Of a stretch of 64,000 nucleotides of DNA, positions 25,608-35,626 are shown in pieces. Below the pieces are notes generated by a model. It saw nothing but the letters and a program-made list of their open reading frames with translations, made no database searches and had not been told where the DNA came from. This DNA comes from Acidobacteriota bacterium (GTDB lineage: Bacteria; Acidobacteriota; Vicinamibacteria; Vicinamibacterales; UBA2999). The position numbers and the translations under genes were made by a program. Positions within the stretch are counted from its first letter, which is position 1, and every line of letters begins with the position of its first letter. Where the stretch lies: the NCBI GenBank assembly GCA_018000455.1, contig JAGNJW010000023.1:24909-88908 (forward strand), in the 5' to 3' direction.

Positions 25608-25934
25608 ATGAGCGATGGTCACTCCCATTCACACCCGCACGGAACGTCGGCCACGGGCGCGGGACGCATCGTGCACTGCGTGAAGCTGAACGAGGATCTG
25701 CCAGGCCTCGATGCGCCGCCCTGGCCCGGCGAGGTCGGCGAGCGCATCTATCGCGAGGTGTCGGCCAACGCCTGGAAGCTCTGGGAGGAACGTCAGAAGA
25801 TGATCCTCAACGAGTACCGGGTGCTGCCGTGGCAGAAGGAGGGCCAGGAACTCATCCTGAAACACATGGAAGAGTTCTTCTTCGGCGCGAACGCCGCGCT
25901 GCCTCCGGGCTACGTGCCGCCCAGATCCAAGTAG
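25608..25934 (+). CDS. YggX-family Fe(II)-trafficking / oxidative-damage protection protein
   Basis: 108 residues. Residues 21-100 match YggX: a conserved Cys in IVHCVKLNEDLPGLD, PGEVGERIYREVSANAWKLW, and EERQKMILNEYRV. YggX protects iron-sulfur clusters from oxidative damage and may handle labile iron. Unlike the E. coli protein it has an N-terminal His-rich extension (GHSHSHPHG), plausibly a metal-binding tail. The start is fixed by the -10 box six bases upstream. Confidence 0.85.
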   Translation: MSDGHSHSHPHGTSATGAGRIVHCVKLNEDLPGLDAPPWPGEVGERIYREVSANAWKLWEERQKMILNEYRVLPWQKEGQELILKHMEEFFFGANAALPPGYVPPRSK

Positions 25935-25959
25935 CAAAACCGCGACACGCCGGCAGCAC

Positions 25960-27246
25960 TCACGGCACGCCGCGACGCACGGTGAGCACCGGCGCAATCG
26001 TGAACGACAGCCGCGCCTGCGCGTCGCGCAGGGCGGCCAGCACGCCGGCGTCATCGGCCGCGCGCGCGAAGATGAACGCCAGATAGCTCGCGCCCTCGGG
26101 AATCATCTGCAGCACCTGGCCAGTCGTGGCACTCACCACGACGTCGGTCACGTGCGGCACGGCCCGCGCGGCCTCGACACCCCCGACATCGCGGAGTACG
26201 CCGGCGCGCGGGATCGGTACCATCATCACGCCAGTCGCTCCTGGCGCCGAGGCCACCGGCACGCCGCCGCCCGTGGCGTGCACGAGCAAGTGGTGCTCGA
26301 GCGGATAGCTGCCCCCCTGAACCGCTTCGCACTGGAGCGCGCGGGCGCAGAGTCCGCCGATCGGGCGTGCGGCCGCCTCGAGCACCACGATGCTCGATCC
26401 CAAGACCCGGCACTCGGCGTGGACGGGCCCATGCCAGAGGCCGGCGGCAAGAGCGGCGGCGCCCACGGCGGCCACGACCGCGCCCTCGTCGGCTCGCGTG
26501 CGGGCCGTCGGCGTGACGTAGATGGTCTCCTCGAAGTACGGGCCCACCAGCGGTTCGGGCTTGTCGAAGACGGCCAGCGCGTGAAACGTGCCCCGCTGCA
26601 TGAGCCCTTCGACGGCCAGCTCGTGCCCGTCGATGTAGTCCTCGATGAGAATGCGCGCGGCCGCCTCGTCTCTGAGCTCGCGTACGTCTGGGGCGTCGAG
26701 GATGGCGGCCACCCTGGCCAGCGCATCGCGGAGTTGGGCGGGCGTGTCGGCTCGAATCACCCCCCGGCTGCCCGACAGCACCAGTGGCTTGACGACGCAG
26801 GGATAGGCCACGCCAGCCGGAAGCGTCGACACGCCCGCATCCACCATGGTCGTCCGAGGCCCGGGCAGTCCCGCGGCTCGTTGCGCGGCACGGAACAGGC
26901 GCTTGTCGCGGCCGGCCCGGGCGCCCGCCACCGAGTGCCACGGCAGGTGGTGCGCCTCGGCCACGAGCGCCGCCAGCACGGCCGGCCGGTCGCCCACGGC
27001 GAGGACGCCGTCGAGCCGCCGGTTCCCGAGCGCCTGCCCAATGGCGGCCAGCGCGGCTGGTTCGTCATGGAAGCGCACCGGGATGGCGCGATCCCGCCAC
27101 GGGTCGTCGAGCCGATCGCAGCGATCGCTTGCCAGCACGAGCTCGACGCCGAGCTGCCGCGCAGCCTCGTCGAACATGCGCGTCTGATAGCCGGTCGTCG
27201 TCGCGCACAGGAGCACGCGCGGCGTGGCCGAAACATGGCTCATCAT
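25960..27246 (-). CDS. ATP-grasp ligase (carboxylate-amine ligase type)
   Basis: 428 residues. An N-terminal Rossmann-like domain (RVLLCATTTGYQTRMFDEAARQLG) precedes an ATP-grasp fold: YPCVVKPLVLSGSRGVIRA (lysine and Gly loop, near 160), ILIEDYIDGHELAVEGLM, and the metal-binding HAECRV...VLEAAARPIGGLCAR near 320. ATP-grasp enzymes of this type join a carboxylate to an amine, for example in dipeptide or peptide modification. It sits last in an operon after the selenocysteine-containing radical SAM gene, starting 38 bases after that gene's true stop. It may complete the same modification pathway. Confidence 0.82.
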   Translation of the reverse strand: MMSHVSATPRVLLCATTTGYQTRMFDEAARQLGVELVLASDRCDRLDDPWRDRAIPVRFHDEPAALAAIGQALGNRRLDGVLAVGDRPAVLAALVAEAHHLPWHSVAGARAGRDKRLFRAAQRAAGLPGPRTTMVDAGVSTLPAGVAYPCVVKPLVLSGSRGVIRADTPAQLRDALARVAAILDAPDVRELRDEAAARILIEDYIDGHELAVEGLMQRGTFHALAVFDKPEPLVGPYFEETIYVTPTARTRADEGAVVAAVGAAALAAGLWHGPVHAECRVLGSSIVVLEAAARPIGGLCARALQCEAVQGGSYPLEHHLLVHATGGGVPVASAPGATGVMMVPIPRAGVLRDVGGVEAARAVPHVTDVVVSATTGQVLQMIPEGASYLAFIFARAADDAGVLAALRDAQARLSFTIAPVLTVRRGVP

Positions 27247-27284
27247 GTGTGAGGTGCGTTCGCGCTTCGGGCCCCGTGCCCTGC

Positions 27285-28706
27285 CTAGAGGAGAGCCACC
27301 TGCTCTCCGGACGGCTCCGCTCAACAGTACCAGGGCTCTGTCAGGTAGGGAATGGCCGCCCGCGCCACGAGCGGCGGGTGCACCGCGCCCGACCGGCCCG
27401 CAGCCTCGTCAGCCAGGGCGCGGATCGCCCTGAAGGTGACCTCGCGCGGCTCACTCTGGGCGAGGCCGGCGCGCGCCATGACGTCGCGTTGCAGCGCGTC
27501 GACGCAGGGGTCAGGATGCGTCCACGGGTGCGTGAGCGTCGCCGGGTCGAACCGCCGCATGACGGCCTGGATGTCGGCCAGTTCGAGCAGCCGCGACCGC
27601 TGGGTGACGAGCAGGCGCAAGGTCCATTGCACCGGCGTCACGTGCTGGACGAGGCCGAGGGCATCGACGTCGTCGAGGAACTGCCGGTAGCTGTCGAGCG
27701 TGGTCCACGGCGTGAAGGCGAGGAAGGTCGGCGAGAGCGCCAGCCCGAGACGCTGGCAGCGCGCCGCGACCGCCTCGACATCCGCCCGCGTATGCCCCTT
27801 CTCGAGCAGCGCCAGCACGCGGTCGTCGAGCGACTCGACGGCGGTGGTGACAAAGGCGCAGCCGGTCTCGACCAGGAGCGGCAAGAGCGCGTCGTGGACG
27901 CGCAGGTGCTCGACCTTGATCGTGGCGTCGTAGGTCAGATCCGGCCAGGTGCGGTGCAGGGCCTCCACGATGCGCGTCGCGTGGGTGGGGCCGTTGAAGA
28001 AGTCGGGGTCGGCGAAGGTGATGTGGCTGGCGCCCTGCTCGACCTGCCAGCGGATGTCGGCGAGCACCGTGTCGGCGGGCACCGCGACGAAGCGTCCCTC
28101 GTAGACCGGCACGATGGGACAGTGCCGGCACCGATGTTTGCAGCCGCGGGTGGATTCGACAGCGCCGACGACGTCCTGGCGGCCATCCGGCCACTGGAGC
28201 CGGGCGTAGCGATCGAGCGACGGCAGCTTGGTGCGGTCGGGCACGGTCGCGCTCCCCCGCCGGCGTCCGAGCGCCGCAACGGACGTGGCTGCCGTCGCGG
28301 GCGTGGCTGCCGGCCCCGGCGCCACCACTGCCCGCGCCCCGGGCGACGCCGCCGCGCGTGCCGCGGTGACGAGGTCCGTCTCGCATTCAGGGCCGAGGAC
28401 CAGGCTGACGCCTTCGTCCCTGAGGCGCCCCTCGTTGAGCGGTGCGTAGAGCCCGAACGCGCAAATTGGCAGGCCCGGGGCCCGTTGCCGGAGCGCGCGC
28501 ACGACCGGCAACGCGAGCCGCGTCGCCGTGTGCATCGGCAGCGACACGGCCACGAGCGTCACGCCGTCGAGTGCGTCGGCCGGCAGGCGGTCGACCGCCA
28601 GGTCACAGGCGCGCACGTCGAGCCCGGCCTGATGCAGCCACGCGGTGGCCGCGGCCAGCGCCATCGGTTGACGTCCGAGATCGTAGGTCGAGAGCAGCAG
28701 GACCAG
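27285..28706 (-). CDS. CUAEP-tail B12-type radical SAM protein, predicted selenoprotein
   Basis: 473 residues if TGA 27321-27323 encodes selenocysteine. A B12-binding-like domain (about 1-120, opening LLLSTYDLGRQP) is followed by a radical SAM barrel with CKHRCRHC (CX3CX2C) for the [4Fe-4S]/SAM site and ITFADPDFF. The usual reading ends EPWYC at the TGA, but continuing in frame gives Sec-Ala-Glu-Pro and eight more residues to a TAG at 27285: the tail C-U-A-E-P, which I recall as defining a family of radical SAM proteins. A SECIS-like hairpin follows. No ATG/GTG/TTG precedes the conserved first strand; CTG 28706, one base after the transporter stop and seven after a GGGAG Shine-Dalgarno, is the likely start (the first ATG is 28664). 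Substrate unknown. Confidence 0.85.
27290..27308 (-). promoter_or_regulatory. Bacterial SECIS-like hairpin
   Basis: Twelve bases after the in-frame UGA the minus-strand RNA folds as GGAGAGC-AGGUG-GCUCUCC: a perfect 7-bp stem with loop AGGUG. The apical GGU starts 21 bases after the UGA; in E. coli fdhF the SelB-binding loop is AGGUCU with GGU at a nearly identical distance. This supports selenocysteine insertion. Confidence 0.75.
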
Positions 28707-28707
28707 A

Positions 28708-30216
<1,509 letters not shown>

Positions 30217-30254
30217 GGGCAGGGCGTATTGTATCCTCCGCACCACCTAGCCCC

Positions 30255-31106
30255 ATGCCCCTCGACGAGTACCGCCGGAAGCGAGACTTCACGAAGAGCC
30301 CGGAGCCGAGCGGCGATGCCACCGCCGCGCCGGCGAGCCCTGCGCGCTATTTCTGCGTCCAGAAGCACCTGGCCAGTCATCTGCACTACGACCTGCGGCT
30401 CGAACACGACGGCGTGCTGCTCTCGTGGGCCGTGCCCAAGGGGCCGTCGCTCGACTGGAACGACAAGCGCCTGGCCATGCAGGTCGAGGATCACCCCGTC
30501 GACTACGGCTCGTTCGAAGGCGTCATTCCGGATGGCTACGGCGCCGGCGTCGTGATGCTGTGGGACGCCGGCACCTGGGCGCCCGAATCGCCCGACATCG
30601 ACCTTGCGCTCGCCAAAGGCGAGCTGAAGTTCACGCTCGATGGCTACAAGCTCAAAGGGTCGTGGGCGCTCGTGCGCACGAAGGGCTACGGTGACAGCGG
30701 CAAGCCGAGCTGGTTGCTCATCAAGCACCGGGACCACTGGTCGGGCCCGATCGACATCACCGAGTTCGCGCCCCTCAGCGTGAAGACGCCCGGTGCCGAC
30801 CTGGCCGATATCCTCGCCGCCGACACCCCGGCCATCTGGCGCAGCAATCCGCCGGCCAAGACCGGCGATACCGGCAAGCTCTTCCAGCGCATCATCGCGA
30901 CGGCCCTGGAGCTGAAGGCCTCCAAGCACACCGACCGGCCAACGCGGTTGATCTCGGCAACCTCGGCGGCCAAGAAGCTCGACGCGCTCGAGCACGATCG
31001 CGCAGCGAAGACGCCGACGACCACGAAGAAGGCGCCGCGCGCTTCACGCGCGCGTGCGACCACGACCACGCACGCGATCAGGAAGAAGTCAGGAGCCTCA
31101 CGATGA
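30255..31106 (+). CDS. Stand-alone LigD 3'-phosphoesterase domain protein
   Basis: 283 residues. Residues 28-180 match the 3'-phosphoesterase (PE) module of DNA ligase D: FCVQKHLASHLHYDLRLEHDG (His42, His44 and Asp46 as metal/active-site residues), LSWAVPKGPS, EDHPVDYGSFEG, and GKLKFTL/LIKHRD-type ends. PE trims 3'-phosphate or ribonucleotide ends for end joining. The C-terminal 100 residues are Lys/Arg/Thr/Ala-rich and probably bind DNA. No ligase or polymerase domain is present. ATGA overlap with the next gene, which is biochemically unrelated. Confidence 0.88.
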   Translation: MPLDEYRRKRDFTKSPEPSGDATAAPASPARYFCVQKHLASHLHYDLRLEHDGVLLSWAVPKGPSLDWNDKRLAMQVEDHPVDYGSFEGVIPDGYGAGVVMLWDAGTWAPESPDIDLALAKGELKFTLDGYKLKGSWALVRTKGYGDSGKPSWLLIKHRDHWSGPIDITEFAPLSVKTPGADLADILAADTPAIWRSNPPAKTGDTGKLFQRIIATALELKASKHTDRPTRLISATSAAKKLDALEHDRAAKTPTTTKKAPRASRARATTTTHAIRKKSGASR

Positions 31107-32329
31107 CCGACCCGACGTCTCGCCGCACCTTCCTCGCCGCCACCGGCATGACCGCCGCGCACGTGTGGGTGCCGGCGGGCGCCCGCGGCTACTCCGCCGC
31201 TGAGATGCGCGCGATCGAGAACACGATCGGCGTCTCGAAGTGGGAACTCGACACGCCGGCGCTGTGCGTGGACCTCGACGCGCTCGAGGCCAACATCACG
31301 ACGATGCAGACACGACTGGCGGCGCAAGGCCTCGGCGCGCGGCCGCATGCCAAGACGCACAAGAGCGCCGACATCGCCAAGAAGCAGCTCGCGGCCGGCG
31401 CCCTCGGCATCTGCACGTCCAAGGTGAGCGAAGCCGAGGCCCTGATGGCCGCCGGCGTCGAGCGGATCTGCATGACGACGACCAACCCGTCGGCCTCGAA
31501 GATCCGCCGCGCGATGGCGCTCAGCGCCAAGTCGGCCCACTTCATACAGGCGGTGGATGAGGAGAAGAACGCCCGCGACGTCTCGGACGCGGCGAAGGCC
31601 GCGGGCGTGACGGCACATGTCGTCCTCGATCTGGCAGTCGGCACCCGCAGCGGCATTCCGGCCGGCGACGCCGCCATCGCGCTGGCCGAGCTCGTGGGCC
31701 GTCTGCCGAACCTGCGATTGCGCGGGCTGCTGTCATACGACGGCGGCGCGCAGCACATCACCGGCTTCGCCACCCGCCGGTCGACGGCGCTCGCCAACAT
31801 CGAGGCCAACGTCCGCGTGTTCGAGGCGCTGAAGAAGAAGGGCCTGCCCACCGAGATCTTCAGCGGCGGCGGCACGGGCACCTACAACATCCAGCACGAA
31901 GTGCCCGGCTTCACCGACGTGCAGGTCGGCAGCTATCTCTTCATGGACATGCAGTACCTGGCGATCGGCAACGCCGCGGGCGGGCCGGTCTACGACGACT
32001 TCGCCCGCTCGCTCACCGTGCTCGCCACCGTGCTCAACAACCGCTTTCCGGGCCGGCTCACGACCGACGCGGGCGCCAAGGCCCTGACCCTCAACGCGCC
32101 GCGGGCGGGCGTCGTGGGCGAACCCGACATGGACTACAACGCCGGTTCCGACGAGTTCGGCGTCATCACTTTCAAGACGGCGCGCAAGAGCTACGCCATC
32201 GGCGACCGGCTCGAGCTGGTGGTGCCGCACTGCGATCCGGTCGTCAATCTCTACGACCAGATGTACGGCATCCGCAACGACCGGGTGGAAGTCGTCTGGC
32301 CCGTCACCGCCCGCGGCAAGTCGCAGTAA
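31103..32329 (+). CDS. Tat-exported D-threonine-aldolase/DSD1-like PLP enzyme
   Basis: 408 residues. A twin-arginine signal (SRRTFLAATGM, 6-16) is followed by an alanine-racemase-type TIM barrel: LDTPALCVDLDALEANI, and RPHAKTHKS with Lys84 as the PLP lysine. The C-terminal D-ser-dehydrat-like domain carries the metal pair in VPHCDPVVNLYD. Family members cleave D-threonine, D-3-hydroxyaspartate or D-serine. Periplasmic location suggests processing of D-amino acids. Translationally coupled to the upstream LigD-PE gene. Confidence 0.87.
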   Translation: MTDPTSRRTFLAATGMTAAHVWVPAGARGYSAAEMRAIENTIGVSKWELDTPALCVDLDALEANITTMQTRLAAQGLGARPHAKTHKSADIAKKQLAAGALGICTSKVSEAEALMAAGVERICMTTTNPSASKIRRAMALSAKSAHFIQAVDEEKNARDVSDAAKAAGVTAHVVLDLAVGTRSGIPAGDAAIALAELVGRLPNLRLRGLLSYDGGAQHITGFATRRSTALANIEANVRVFEALKKKGLPTEIFSGGGTGTYNIQHEVPGFTDVQVGSYLFMDMQYLAIGNAAGGPVYDDFARSLTVLATVLNNRFPGRLTTDAGAKALTLNAPRAGVVGEPDMDYNAGSDEFGVITFKTARKSYAIGDRLELVVPHCDPVVNLYDQMYGIRNDRVEVVWPVTARGKSQ

Positions 32330-32360
32330 CCGCGTAATGAGACGGCGTGGGACGGCTTGT

Positions 32361-32396
32361 GGCCAGGCCCCTTACGACTCGGCAAGAGGCCTGGCC
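32361..32396. terminator. Hairpin between convergent genes, probable bidirectional terminator
   Basis: Perfect 9-bp inverted repeat GGCCAGGCC (32361-32369) / GGCCTGGCC (32388-32396) with an 18-base loop, in the 76-base gap between two convergent genes. No T-tract on either side. Confidence 0.5.
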
Positions 32397-32405
32397 CACC
32401 ATGGC

Positions 32406-33380
32406 TCAGCGCGGATCGAGCACGCGGGTGCTGAGGACGCTCCATATGGCGTGTGACAGGCGGCGCCGGTCGTGGCGTGCGATCTCTCTTGTCCAGAGTG
32501 GCGCTTCCACGAGCGTCGTGTGGGCGGGCAGGGTGCCGAGCGTGAGCGGCTGCTTGTGCTCCCGCGCGTAGCTGGCCAGAAGTGCCGGCGGCAACTTGGC
32601 GGTATTGAAGACGACGAGATCGACCGGCCGGCCGATCGTCTGCTCGACCCATCGCACCGCATCACCGGCGGTGAAGCCCTGCATGCCGCGACCCTCGGTG
32701 AGCAGGTTGCTCACGAACACCACCGGGCCAGGCATCTCGCTGAGCGCCTCGCGCACCCCTTCGACGAGCAGCGTCGGCATCAGGCTCGTGAAGAAGCTGC
32801 CGGGCCCGATGATGCCGGCATCGAAGCTGCGGACGGCCTCGCCCACGGCCGGGTGGATCGGCGCGGCCGGCTCGAGCCAGATGCGCTCGATGGCGTGACC
32901 GGCAGCCTGCCACGCATCCACTTCCACCTCTCCGTTGCTGATATGGCCATCGGCGTGGCGGGCCGTGAGCGACGACCGCGCGACGCTCACCGGCCAGACG
33001 CGCCCCTGACAGCCCAGCAGCGCGCGCAGGCCATCGACGGCCGCGAGGAAGTCGCCGCTGTAGGTTTCCATCATCGACAGCAGGAGGTTGCCGCCGGTAT
33101 GGCCGCCAAGCTTCTTGTGTTCGAAGAGCATCGGCAGGCGCGAGAGGAGCACGCGCCGCGCCTCGCCTTCGTTGCGGGCCAGCGCCAGCGCGCACCGCAG
33201 CACGTCGCCTGGCGGCAGCACCCCGAGTTCGTCGCGCAGCTGCCCCGAGCTGCCGCCACTGTCGAACGTGGTGACGACGGCATTCAGCCGCAGCCAGGGG
33301 TTGCTCTTGAGGCCGCCCAGCAGGCTTGGCAGCCCCGTGCCGCCGCCGAAGCACCCGATGTTCAACTGCCGCAAGCGCAT
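32406..33380 (-). CDS. YvcK/CofD-like protein (gluconeogenesis factor family)
   Basis: 324 residues. N-terminal Rossmann-like GGGTGLPSLLGGLK, then TTFDSGGSSGQLRDELGVLPPGDVLRC, KLGGHTGGNLLLS, and GIIGPGSFFTSLMPTLL: the YvcK/CofD fold, which binds UDP-sugars in YvcK and supports cell-wall precursor or carbon allocation. It resembles YvcK rather than true CofD because F420 genes are not nearby. A TAGAAT box lies nine bases before its ATG. Convergent with the D-threonine-aldolase-like gene. Confidence 0.86.
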   Translation of the reverse strand: MRLRQLNIGCFGGGTGLPSLLGGLKSNPWLRLNAVVTTFDSGGSSGQLRDELGVLPPGDVLRCALALARNEGEARRVLLSRLPMLFEHKKLGGHTGGNLLLSMMETYSGDFLAAVDGLRALLGCQGRVWPVSVARSSLTARHADGHISNGEVEVDAWQAAGHAIERIWLEPAAPIHPAVGEAVRSFDAGIIGPGSFFTSLMPTLLVEGVREALSEMPGPVVFVSNLLTEGRGMQGFTAGDAVRWVEQTIGRPVDLVVFNTAKLPPALLASYAREHKQPLTLGTLPAHTTLVEAPLWTREIARHDRRRLSHAIWSVLSTRVLDPR

Positions 33381-33430
33381 GTGGTGCTCATTCTATCCGC
33401 CAGCCGGGCCATGCGACGCTGACGTGCGTG

Positions 33431-33436
33431 TAGACT
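33431..33436 (+). promoter_or_regulatory. -10 box TAGACT, leaderless type
   Basis: TAGACT six bases before ATG 33443, no Shine-Dalgarno. Confidence 0.5.
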
Positions 33437-33442
33437 GGCCGT

Positions 33443-34132
33443 ATGGGGAGTCCGCCTGCCGCCGCGGTGCCGGTGCTCGACGATCTGAAGGCGATCTTCG
33501 GCCCGCGGCTCGAAGCCTTCGTCACCTACGCCCCCTCGGTGTCGCCCACGCCGAGCCTGGCCCTCGTGACGTCGCTCGACCTCACCGACCTGGCGGCCTG
33601 CGCCACCAGGGTACGCCGCTGGCGGGCGGGCGGCGCGGCGACACCGGTCGTGCTGACACGCCGGGAGTTCACCCGTTCGCTCGACGTTTTTCCCGTCGAG
33701 TTCGGCGACATCATCGCGCACCACGAGACGCTGCACGGCGACGATCCGTTTGCCGGCCTCTCGGTGGCGCCGCTCGACCTGCGCCGTGCCTGTGAGGGCC
33801 AGATTCGAAGCCTGCTGCTGCACATTCGCGAAGACTACATGGAAGCCGCTGGGGCCAGCCGGGCGGTGGCGGCGGTGGTCATCGACTCGGCCGCCGAGTT
33901 CCGCGCGCTGCTCAAGCTCGTCGCCCGCCTCGCCGGCCAGCCTGGTGACGAGAAGCAACTGGCGCCGTGGGCGGCCGAGCGGCTCGGTCTCGACGGCCGC
34001 GTCCTCTCCGACGTCCTCCATATCGCCACAGACCCTGCCCAGAGCGGTGTCGACGCCGGACGGCTTTTCCCGCACTACCTGGCGGCCACCGAGGCGCTGG
34101 CCCGCCACATCGACGAATGGCCCGACCAGTAG
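33443..34132 (+). CDS. Hypothetical protein of TPM/LemA operon
   Basis: 229 residues, soluble, mixed alpha/beta. The N-terminal half (VLDDLKAIFGPRLEAFVTYAP..., VTSLDLTDLAACATRVRRWRAGG..., PVVLTRREFTRSLDVFPVEFGDI) looks like a degenerate nucleotidyltransferase fold without its catalytic acids; the C-terminal half is helical. It overlaps the TPM gene by 16 bases and so shares an operon with it and lemA. No function can be assigned. Confidence 0.65.
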   Translation: MGSPPAAAVPVLDDLKAIFGPRLEAFVTYAPSVSPTPSLALVTSLDLTDLAACATRVRRWRAGGAATPVVLTRREFTRSLDVFPVEFGDIIAHHETLHGDDPFAGLSVAPLDLRRACEGQIRSLLLHIREDYMEAAGASRAVAAVVIDSAAEFRALLKLVARLAGQPGDEKQLAPWAAERLGLDGRVLSDVLHIATDPAQSGVDAGRLFPHYLAATEALARHIDEWPDQ

Positions 34133-34950
34133 TCACGACGGCCCGGCAGTGCCGCCGGCAGCGGCGCACGGCACTCGCCGTCGCCGTGGCCGCCGTGTTC
34201 GCCATCGCCGTCGCGGCGTCGGCGCAGCCGCTGCCGCCAGCCCTCACGGCGCCGGTCAACGACTTCGCGGGCGTCATCGACCCGGCGTCAGCGCAGTCGC
34301 TCGAGACCCTGATTCGCGCACTCCAGGCGGCCAGTGGCGACGTCGTCGTCGTGGCCACGGTGAAGACATTCCAGCCGTGGGGTGACGTCCGCAGCTACGC
34401 CACCAAGATGTTCGAGAACGAGGGCCGCGGCCTCGGCCAGGCGGGCAAAGACAACGGCCTGCTCGTGCTGCTCGCGCTCGACGAGCGGCAGGTCTGGATG
34501 GAGGTCGGCTACGACCTCGAGGGTGTCATCCCCGACGGCTTCGCCGGCGAAACCAGCCGTCAGGTCATGGCGCCATACTTCCGGCAGGGGAACTACGGGC
34601 AGGGGTTGCTGGCCGGTACATCACGGGTCATCGCGCGTATCGCCGCCGATCGCAACGTCAACGTGACGGGCCTGCAAGTGCACGAACCACCGGAGCGGAC
34701 GCGCGATCCGCTGTCGCCCGGGTTGGTCATGCTGACGCTCGTGCTGTTCTTCATCGTCGTCCCGATGCTCAATCGCGCCTCCCGCCGGGGGCGGCGCCGG
34801 TCGTGGCGCGGCGGCGTCGGTCGCTGGGGCGGCGGCTACTATGGGGGCACCTGGGGTGGTGGATCGTCCTGGGGTGGAGGTTCGTCGGGCGGCTTCGGCG
34901 GCTTCGGCGGCGGGCGCAGCGGCGGTGGCGGCGGCGGCGCATCGTGGTGA
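34117..34950 (+). CDS. TPM-domain (YgcG-like) membrane protein
   Basis: 277 residues. Signal or first helix at about 15-36, then a periplasmic TPM domain (residues 43-180: VNDFAGVIDPASAQSLETLI, GLLVLLALDERQVWMEVGYDLEGVIPDGFAG), a second transmembrane helix (about 205-225), and an Arg-rich then Gly/Ser/Trp-rich low-complexity tail ending GGGGGGASW. This is the YgcG arrangement, commonly encoded next to lemA and linked to envelope maintenance or photosystem-like repair; its role here is unknown. Confidence 0.85.
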   Translation: MARPVVTTARQCRRQRRTALAVAVAAVFAIAVAASAQPLPPALTAPVNDFAGVIDPASAQSLETLIRALQAASGDVVVVATVKTFQPWGDVRSYATKMFENEGRGLGQAGKDNGLLVLLALDERQVWMEVGYDLEGVIPDGFAGETSRQVMAPYFRQGNYGQGLLAGTSRVIARIAADRNVNVTGLQVHEPPERTRDPLSPGLVMLTLVLFFIVVPMLNRASRRGRRRSWRGGVGRWGGGYYGGTWGGGSSWGGGSSGGFGGFGGGRSGGGGGGASW

Positions 34951-34984
34951 CGCCAGACAGGCGCGCGGCGGCGCAGGAGGAATC

Positions 34985-35557
34985 ATGCGACAGGCAGTGA
35001 TGGCAATGGTGGTAGTGGCCGGCGCGACGGCTGCGAGTGGCTGTTCGTACAACACGTTCGTCAGCCAGGAAGAGGCCGTGAAGGCGCAGTGGGCGCAGGT
35101 CGAAAATCAGCTGAAGCGGCGAAGCGACCTCATCCCGAATCTGGTGGAGACCACCAAGGGCTTCGCGCAGCAGGAGCAGGACGTCTTCAGGGCCATCGCC
35201 GACTCGCGCGCGAAGCTGGCGGGCGCGCGAACGCCCGCCGAGACGATGTCGGCGGCCAACGAGCAGTCGGGCGCCCTGGCACGGCTGCTGGCGGTGGTCG
35301 AGAACTACCCGGAGCTGAGGTCGAGCGAGCTCTTCGCCCGCCTGAGCGACGAGCTCGCAGGCACCGAGAACCGCATCGCCACCGAGCGGATGCGCTACAA
35401 CGAGCGGGTGCAGGCCTACAACACGTCGCGGCGGCAGTTCCCGGCCAACGTCACCAACGCCATCTTCCGGTTCCAGGACTACCCGTTGTTCGAGGCCCCG
35501 CCCGAGGCCCGGGAGGTGCCGAAGGTGGATTTTGCCCGTCCGAAGTCGGGCCAGTAG
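34985..35557 (+). CDS. LemA-family lipoprotein
   Basis: 190 residues. Lipoprotein signal with lipobox AASGC (Cys20), then the LemA helical bundle: EEAVKAQWAQVENQLKRRSDLIPNLVETTKGF, TERMRYNERVQAYNTSRRQFP. The start at ATG 34985 is set by a strong GGAGG Shine-Dalgarno four bases upstream. Found with the TPM gene in many bacteria, probably forming an envelope complex. Confidence 0.9.
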   Translation: MRQAVMAMVVVAGATAASGCSYNTFVSQEEAVKAQWAQVENQLKRRSDLIPNLVETTKGFAQQEQDVFRAIADSRAKLAGARTPAETMSAANEQSGALARLLAVVENYPELRSSELFARLSDELAGTENRIATERMRYNERVQAYNTSRRQFPANVTNAIFRFQDYPLFEAPPEAREVPKVDFARPKSGQ

Positions 35558-35626
35558 CGCCGTTCCAACCCTGCGCCGGGCCCGGCCATCCAATAGGGCG
35601 AAGGAGCTGACGCGCTGGACCGCGGT

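Noticed and set aside
34820..34950. Gly-rich repeat sequence possibly a CRISPR-like or satellite repeat
   Set aside because: It is the in-frame low-complexity tail of the TPM protein with no spacer structure.
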